Shown: in pieces, positions 50,793 to 55,639 of the stretch | Layout: every line of letters begins with the position of its first letter | Numbering within the stretch: position 1 is the first letter of the stretch | Assembly: GCA_936928855.1 (NCBI GenBank) | Contig: CAKZHZ010000035.1 | Coordinates: 1 to 55,639, forward strand | Reading direction: 5' to 3' | DNA length: 55,639 bases | Source of the DNA: an uncultured Polycyclovorans sp. | GTDB lineage: Bacteria; Pseudomonadota; Gammaproteobacteria; Nevskiales; Nevskiaceae | Made by a program: the position numbers and the translations under genes | Notes under the pieces: model-generated | Told to the model about the DNA's origin: nothing | Seen by the model: the letters and a program-made list of their open reading frames with translations, nothing else | The model's database searches: none

Positions 50793-52955
50793 ATGGAACT
50801 GCCCGTCATTCAGCGCATCAGTACGGTCTTCCGCACCCAGCGGGCGGAGCGCGAGTTCGGCATCGAGAGCCTGAGCCGGCTGCTCGAACAGTATCTGCCG
50901 GATGAGCACATTGAGGAGGTCCGCCGGGCCGCCACGTTCGCGCGGCGCATGCATTCGGGCCAGAGCCGTTCTTCCGGCGAGCCGTACATCTATCACCCGT
51001 TGGCGGCCGCCCGCATCCTCGCCGAGATGCGGATGGACCACACCACCTTGATGGCCGCGATCCTCCACGATGTGATCGAGGACACCGGCATCTCCAAGGA
51101 ATCCCTGGCGGTGGAGTTCGGCAAGGATGTCGCCGAACTGGTGGACGGGGTCTCCAAGATCGACAAGATCGAGGGCATGAGCCGCACCGAACGGCAGGCC
51201 GAGAGCTTCCGCAAGCTGCTGCTGGCAATGACCCAGGACCTGCGGGTGATCCTGGTGAAGCTGGCGGACCGGATGCACAACATGCGCACGCTCGGGGCGA
51301 TGGCGACCGACAAGCGTCGCCGCATCGCCCGCGAGACGCTGGACATCTATGCGCCCATTGCCCAGCGGCTGGGCATCCAGGCCATCCGCACCGAACTGGA
51401 GGATCTGGCTTTCGCCAACCTCTACCCCAATCGCTACGGCGTGATGGCGCGGGCGGTTCAATCGCAGCTGGGCGACACCAAGAAGCTGATCAAGGAGGTT
51501 GAGTCGCGACTGTCGACCAGCCTGCGAGAAGAGGGTATTGGCGCATCCGTTGTCGGGCGTGAGAAGAACATCTTCAGCATCTACCAGAAGATGCGGAAGA
51601 AGAAGATGAAACTGCTCAAGGTGATGGACCTGCTCGGCTTCCGCGTCGTGGTGTCGCGAGTGGATGACTGCTACCGCGCCCTGGGCGTGATTCACCATGT
51701 CTACAAGCCGGTGCCGGGCGAGTTCGACGACTACATTGCCAACTCCAAGGCCAACGGCTACCAGAGCCTGCATACCACCTGCATCGGTCCCGGTGGACAG
51801 AAGGTGGAAGTGCAGATCCGCACCCGCGACATGCACCATATCGCCGAAAGCGGCATCGCCGCTCACTGGCAGTACAAGCTTGGGGGCGGTGGCGGCCCAT
51901 CGGCGCCGCAACTGCGGGCGCGCGAGTGGCTCAACAGTCTTTTTGATACCTATGGCGGTGCCGGCGCACTCGACTTCGTCGAGAACGTCAAAGTGGACCT
52001 GTTTCCCGATGAGGTGTACGTGTTCACACCCAAGGGCGACATCCGCCGGCTCCCCAAAGGTGCCACCCCGGTGGACTTCGCCTATGCGGTGCACTCCGAA
52101 TTGGGCAACCGCTGCGTGGCGGCACGGGTCGATGGTCACCTGGAGCCGCTGTCCACCCCGCTCAGACATGGGCAGACGGTGCAGGTCATTACGGCGCGGC
52201 ATGCGCGGCCCAATGCGGCCTGGCTTAACTTCGTCAAGACCGCCAAGGCGCGGTCGGCCATCCGGGTCTTCCTGAAGAACCAACACGAGGACGAATCGAT
52301 TCGCCTGGGGCGCCGGCTGCTGGAAATCGCCCTTCGCGAACTGCAGGTGCCGGTGACGGTGCTCAAGGACGAGCGGCGAAGCGAGACCGTGTTGCGGGCT
52401 TTCACGCTCAGTGACATGGAAGAGCTGTATGCCTCGATCGGGACGGGCGCGCGTCTGGCCCCGCTGGTGGCACGGCACTACCTTCCGGATGGTCATGCTG
52501 ATCGCGCCGCCACCAGCCAGGCTGCGCCGCTTGCCATCGAGGGTACCGAAGGCCTCGTGCTTGATTATGCGCGCTGCTGCCGTCCCATTCCCGGGGACGA
52601 TATCCGGGGCCATGTGAGCATGGGACGCGGCATCGTTGTGCACCGGATGGACTGCCGGCACGCCAAGGGGCGCCCGCAGGACTGGGTGCCGCTGACCTGG
52701 GCGGACCATTATCAGGGGGACTATCTCGCCGAGATTCGCATGAAAGCGCTCAACAAGCGGGGGCTGCTGGCCAGTGTCACCGGTGAGATCGCGCAAGCGG
52801 ACGCCAGCATCGAGAATGTCCAGATGCCCGAGGACACCAGCGGTGATGTGGTCGAAACCCGCTTCGTGCTGGCAGTGCGTGACCGTGTACACCTGGCGAG
52901 GGTGATCCGGCGCCTGCGGCGCATTGATTCGGTGGAGCGCGTCTACCGCGCCTGA
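50793..52955 (+). CDS. spoT: Bifunctional-type (p)ppGpp hydrolase/synthetase with ExDD motif
   Basis: 720-residue long RelA/SpoT homologue. The HD hydrolase domain is intact: His92-Asp93 and Glu96-Asp97 in ILHDVIEDTG, plus VKLADRMHNMRTL. In the synthetase domain the motif before YIANSKANGYQSLHT is Glu310-Phe-Asp-Asp313 (ExDD). Bifunctional SpoT/Rel proteins normally have RxKD there, and ExDD is the mark of synthesis-only RelA. TGS (VYVFTPKGDIRRLPKGATP), a zinc-finger/RIS region with CCRPIPGDDI, and a C-terminal ACT domain follow. Position after rpoZ and before ridA/recG is that of spoT. No Shine-Dalgarno; likely leaderless. Confidence 0.95.
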   Translation: MELPVIQRISTVFRTQRAEREFGIESLSRLLEQYLPDEHIEEVRRAATFARRMHSGQSRSSGEPYIYHPLAAARILAEMRMDHTTLMAAILHDVIEDTGISKESLAVEFGKDVAELVDGVSKIDKIEGMSRTERQAESFRKLLLAMTQDLRVILVKLADRMHNMRTLGAMATDKRRRIARETLDIYAPIAQRLGIQAIRTELEDLAFANLYPNRYGVMARAVQSQLGDTKKLIKEVESRLSTSLREEGIGASVVGREKNIFSIYQKMRKKKMKLLKVMDLLGFRVVVSRVDDCYRALGVIHHVYKPVPGEFDDYIANSKANGYQSLHTTCIGPGGQKVEVQIRTRDMHHIAESGIAAHWQYKLGGGGGPSAPQLRAREWLNSLFDTYGGAGALDFVENVKVDLFPDEVYVFTPKGDIRRLPKGATPVDFAYAVHSELGNRCVAARVDGHLEPLSTPLRHGQTVQVITARHARPNAAWLNFVKTAKARSAIRVFLKNQHEDESIRLGRRLLEIALRELQVPVTVLKDERRSETVLRAFTLSDMEELYASIGTGARLAPLVARHYLPDGHADRAATSQAAPLAIEGTEGLVLDYARCCRPIPGDDIRGHVSMGRGIVVHRMDCRHAKGRPQDWVPLTWADHYQGDYLAEIRMKALNKRGLLASVTGEIAQADASIENVQMPEDTSGDVVETRFVLAVRDRVHLARVIRRLRRIDSVERVYRA

Positions 52956-52979
52956 TTTTTCTTTCACGATACGAGACCC

Positions 52980-53360
52980 ATGAACAAGCAGATCATTCAG
53001 ACCGACCGCGCGCCAGCGGCCATCGGCACCTATTCGCAGGCGGTGAAGGTCGGCGATACGGTGTATCTCAGCGGGCAGATCCCGCTCGATCCCGCCACCA
53101 TGGAGATGGTGAACGCCACCATCGAGGACGAGATCCATCAGGTCTTCCGCAACCTCACCGCCGTGGCCGAGGCCGCTGGCGGCAGTCTCGCCCACCTGGT
53201 GAAGCTCAATGTGTTTCTCACCGATCTGGCGCATTTCGCCAAGGTCAACGAGATCATGCGGAGCTACGTCCCCGAGCCCTTCCCGGCACGGGCGGCGGTG
53301 GGCGTGGCGGCGTTGCCGCGCGGCGCTCGCGTCGAAGCCGACGCGGTGCTCGTGCTGTAG
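52980..53360 (+). CDS. ridA: RidA family enamine/imine deaminase
   Basis: 126 residues; removes reactive 2-aminoacrylate-type enamines made by PLP enzymes. IGTYSQAVKVGDTVYLSGQIPLD, VVKLNVFL-type HLVKLNVFLTDLAHF and the active-site Arg in FPARAAVGVAALPRGARVE are conserved. It starts 24 bp after spoT, and its stop overlaps the GTG of recG (TAGTG). Confidence 0.97.
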   Translation: MNKQIIQTDRAPAAIGTYSQAVKVGDTVYLSGQIPLDPATMEMVNATIEDEIHQVFRNLTAVAEAAGGSLAHLVKLNVFLTDLAHFAKVNEIMRSYVPEPFPARAAVGVAALPRGARVEADAVLVL

Positions 53361-55468
53361 TGCCGCGGGCGGCGACGCCACCGCTACGGCTCGACACGCC
53401 CGTCACCTTTCTCAAGGGCTGCGGGCCCTATCTCGCGCAGCGCCTCACCCAGCTCGGCATCGAGACGGTGGGCGATCTGCTGCTGCACCTGCCCAGCCGT
53501 TACGAAGACCGTCGTCACTGCACTGCGTTCGCAGCCTGGGACGACGGAGCGGAGGCGGTGTTCCGTGCCCGCATTCTGCACGCCGAGGTGCGGTTCGCGC
53601 CGCGCCGCAGCCTGCGGGTGCTGGTGGAGGACGACAGTGGCACGGCGGTGCTGCGACTGTTTCACTTTCACCCGAATCAGCAGGCGACCCTGGCGCCGGG
53701 GCGTTGGGTGCAGGGCTATGGCAGTGGCCGCCGCAGTCGCGAGGGGCTGGGTTTCGTGCACCCCAGCTTCGAGGTGGCCGATGACCCGGCCGCGTTCCAA
53801 CTCGACACCACGCTTACCCCGGTCTATCCCAGCACCCAGGGGTTGGCGCAGGCACGCCTGCGCACCCTGATCGACCGCGCGCTGGTGGTGGCCGCAGACG
53901 ACCCCGCCTTCCGGCAGCCCATTCCCGGACTCGCCGAGGTGGATACCCTCAGTGCGCTGATCCAGGTCCACCGGCCGCGCGCCGAGCTGGCCCTGTCGGC
54001 GCTCAGCCAGGGGCGGCACCCGGCGCAGCTGCGACTGATCGACGAAGAGCTGCTGGCGCATCAGCTGAGCCTGCGCTGGCTGCGGCGGACGCTGCAGCAG
54101 TGTCCGGCGCCGCCCATCGGCGCCATCGCCGAGGCGGAGAAGACCCTCAGCGCCGGCCTGCCGTTCGCGCTCACCGGAGCCCAGCGGCGGGTGCTGCGGG
54201 AGATCGGCGCCGACCTCGCGGGTGATCGCCCCATGCTGCGGCTGGTGCAGGGCGATGTCGGCGCCGGCAAGACACTGGTGGCCGCCGTGGCCCTGCTGGC
54301 CGCCGTGCGGGCGGGGTATCAGGCCGCGCTGATGGCACCCACCGAGCTGCTGGCCGAGCAGCACGCGCGCACACTGGCGCAGTGGCTGACGCCCTTGGAT
54401 GTGTCGGTCACCCTGCTGACCGGCCGCATGAAAAAAAAGGACCGCAGTGTCGCCCTGGCGGCGCTGGCGGACGGCAGTGCCCCGGTGTTGATCGGCACCC
54501 ATGCGCTGTTCCAGCAGGATGTGGCGCTGGCCCGGCTCGGCCTGCTGGTGATCGACGAACAGCATCGGTTCGGGGTGCAGCAACGACTCTCGCTGCGCGA
54601 CAAGGGACCGGCCGGGCAGACGCCGCATCAGCTGATCATGAGCGCCACGCCGATCCCGCGGACCCTGGCGCAGACCGTACACGCGGATCTCGACATCAGC
54701 GTCATCGACGAGCTGCCGCCCGGGCGCACCCCGGTGCGCACGGTGGCCCTGGCCAACACCCGCCGCGAGGATGTGCTGGCGCGCATTGGCGAGGCCTGTT
54801 CCCAGGGCCGGCAGGCCTACTGGGTCTGCACCCTGGTGGAAGCCTCCGACCAGCTGGAGGCGCAGGCCGCCGAAGACACCGCGCTGGCGCTGCGTGAGGC
54901 GCTGCCGCAGCTCACCGTGGGACTGGTCCACGGCCGCCTCAAGCCGGACGAGAAGGAAGCGCAGATGCGCGCCTTCAAGGAAGGCCGCACCCAGTTGCTG
55001 GTGGCCACCACGGTGATCGAGGTGGGGGTGGACGTGCCCAACGCCTCGATCATGGTGATCGAACGGGCCGAGCATTTCGGGCTGGCGCAACTCCACCAGC
55101 TGCGCGGCCGGGTGGGGCGGGGCGAGGCGCAGTCGACCTGCCTCTTGATGTACCAGGCACCCTTGTCAGAGGGCGGGCAGCGCCGGATGGACACGATGCG
55201 CGAGACCGAGGACGGGTTTCGCATCGCCGAGGTGGACCTGGAGATGCGCGGCGTCGGCGACCTGATCGGCACCGCGCAATCGGGCCTGCCGCGCTTTCGC
55301 GTCGCGGATATGGAGGCGCAGGCGGGGTTGATGGCCACGGCGCAGACCGATGCGCGGAAACTGCTGGCCGACGACCCGGAATTGCAGTCAGAGCGCGGGC
55401 AGGCCGCCCGCGTCCTGTTGTGGCTGATGGGTCAGGACGAGGCGATCCGCCTGTTGTCCGTGGGCTGA
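53360..55468 (+). CDS. recG: ATP-dependent DNA helicase RecG
   Basis: 702 residues; branch-migrating helicase for stalled forks and Holliday junctions. Wedge/OB domain at about 10-160 (FLKGCGPYLAQRL, LLHLPSRYEDRR), then SF2 helicase motifs: GDVGAGKT (I), APTELLAEQH (Ia), DEQHRFG (II), MSATPIPRT (III), ATTVIEVGVDVPNA (V) and HQLRGRVGRG (VI), and the C-terminal RecG hook. GTG start at 53360 overlaps ridA by one base. Confidence 0.97.
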   Translation: MPRAATPPLRLDTPVTFLKGCGPYLAQRLTQLGIETVGDLLLHLPSRYEDRRHCTAFAAWDDGAEAVFRARILHAEVRFAPRRSLRVLVEDDSGTAVLRLFHFHPNQQATLAPGRWVQGYGSGRRSREGLGFVHPSFEVADDPAAFQLDTTLTPVYPSTQGLAQARLRTLIDRALVVAADDPAFRQPIPGLAEVDTLSALIQVHRPRAELALSALSQGRHPAQLRLIDEELLAHQLSLRWLRRTLQQCPAPPIGAIAEAEKTLSAGLPFALTGAQRRVLREIGADLAGDRPMLRLVQGDVGAGKTLVAAVALLAAVRAGYQAALMAPTELLAEQHARTLAQWLTPLDVSVTLLTGRMKKKDRSVALAALADGSAPVLIGTHALFQQDVALARLGLLVIDEQHRFGVQQRLSLRDKGPAGQTPHQLIMSATPIPRTLAQTVHADLDISVIDELPPGRTPVRTVALANTRREDVLARIGEACSQGRQAYWVCTLVEASDQLEAQAAEDTALALREALPQLTVGLVHGRLKPDEKEAQMRAFKEGRTQLLVATTVIEVGVDVPNASIMVIERAEHFGLAQLHQLRGRVGRGEAQSTCLLMYQAPLSEGGQRRMDTMRETEDGFRIAEVDLEMRGVGDLIGTAQSGLPRFRVADMEAQAGLMATAQTDARKLLADDPELQSERGQAARVLLWLMGQDEAIRLLSVG

Positions 55469-55482
55469 GGCCGCCGCGCCGG

Positions 55483-55639
55483 TCAGAAGAAATCGAAATG
55501 ATCTGCCGTGGCGAATTCGGGGATCGGCTCGGGCTCGGGCACCACGTCGCGATCATCGGTGCCCGAGCCGCCTGTTTGATAGCTGCTGACCAAAACGTCC
55601 GCGATATCGAAAGCGGCTTCGTCGCCGCTGTCCGACGTC
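55483..55639 (-). CDS. C-terminal fragment of an acidic protein (cut by window)
   Basis: The last 51 codons of a minus-strand gene that continues beyond the right edge. The tail is acidic and ends in DHFDFF, with TSDSGDEAAFDIADVLVSSY and a Pro-Glu stretch (VPEPEPIPE). An acidic, glycine-containing end closing in aromatics is reminiscent of type I secretion signals of large repeat proteins, but too little is visible to name it. It is convergent with recG. Confidence 0.55.
   Translation of the reverse strand, partial: TSDSGDEAAFDIADVLVSSYQTGGSGTDDRDVVPEPEPIPEFATADHFDFF

Noticed and set aside
50718..53381. 887-codon open frame antisense to spoT and ridA
   Set aside because: Both + strand genes are unmistakable; the antisense protein is low-complexity His/Arg/Val-rich without domains.

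Overview
The window is GC-rich bacterial chromosome, densely coded on both strands, with no insertion sequence, integrase, CRISPR array, tRNA or rRNA that I can see. Gene content (FadE-type and AtuD-like acyl-CoA dehydrogenases, DUF1302 outer-membrane protein, RoxA-like cytochromes, OlsBA, RNase T, a gmk-rpoZ-spoT-ridA-recG block) points to a gammaproteobacterium that lives on lipids or hydrophobic carbon, perhaps of the Nevskiales/Salinisphaerales type. That placement is inference from gene content only.

Layout. 1-2.4 kb: TetR regulator and large FadE-like dehydrogenase (partial, with an apparent frameshift near the edge). 2.5-8.4 kb: secreted prolyl oligopeptidase, OprF-like OmpA protein, ArsS-like radical SAM enzyme, a small unknown protein, and lipoyl synthase. 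8.6-10.2 kb: ornithine-lipid genes olsB-olsA behind a three-unit Pho-box-like array. 10.3-13.4 kb: MRJP-family protein, RNase T, and divergent argG. 13.6-21.4 kb: PAS-GGDEF-EAL protein, redoxin, DsbD/ScsB, DUF423, glutathione peroxidase, dusB, gloA. 21.4-25.6 kb: a tightly overlapping operon DUF4282 - DUF1302 - two paralogous membrane-anchored strand-repeat proteins. 25.8-29 kb: Abi-alpha-like, DUF445, a small membrane protein, and a LolA-like protein. 29.2-33.3 kb: cold-shock protein, acyl-CoA dehydrogenase, glutaminyl cyclase, histone H1-like protein, yicC.

33.4-44.8 kb is the most unusual part. Two paralogous three-CxxCH lipoprotein cytochromes (RoxA/MauG-like) and two paralogous TetR regulators surround an acyl-CoA dehydrogenase/enoyl-CoA hydratase pair, a TlpA - DUF4266 - DUF3570 set, and an ApbE flavin transferase. 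The DUF3570 protein carries motifs resembling ApbE flavinylation sites. I read this as a candidate cell-surface redox system for oxidising a hydrophobic substrate, with beta-oxidation genes alongside; its function is not established. The block, together with metY, rnk, a WYL regulator, a HIRAN lipoprotein and rmuC, separates yicC from gmk, which are often neighbours.

44.8-55.6 kb: metY, a 333-bp intergenic region with four strong hairpins, rnk, WYL regulator, HIRAN protein, rmuC, then gmk, rpoZ, spoT, ridA, recG, and the C-terminal end of an acidic protein cut by the window. The spoT product combines an intact hydrolase HD site with the ExDD synthetase motif usually seen in RelA, and both gmk and spoT look like candidates for leaderless transcription.
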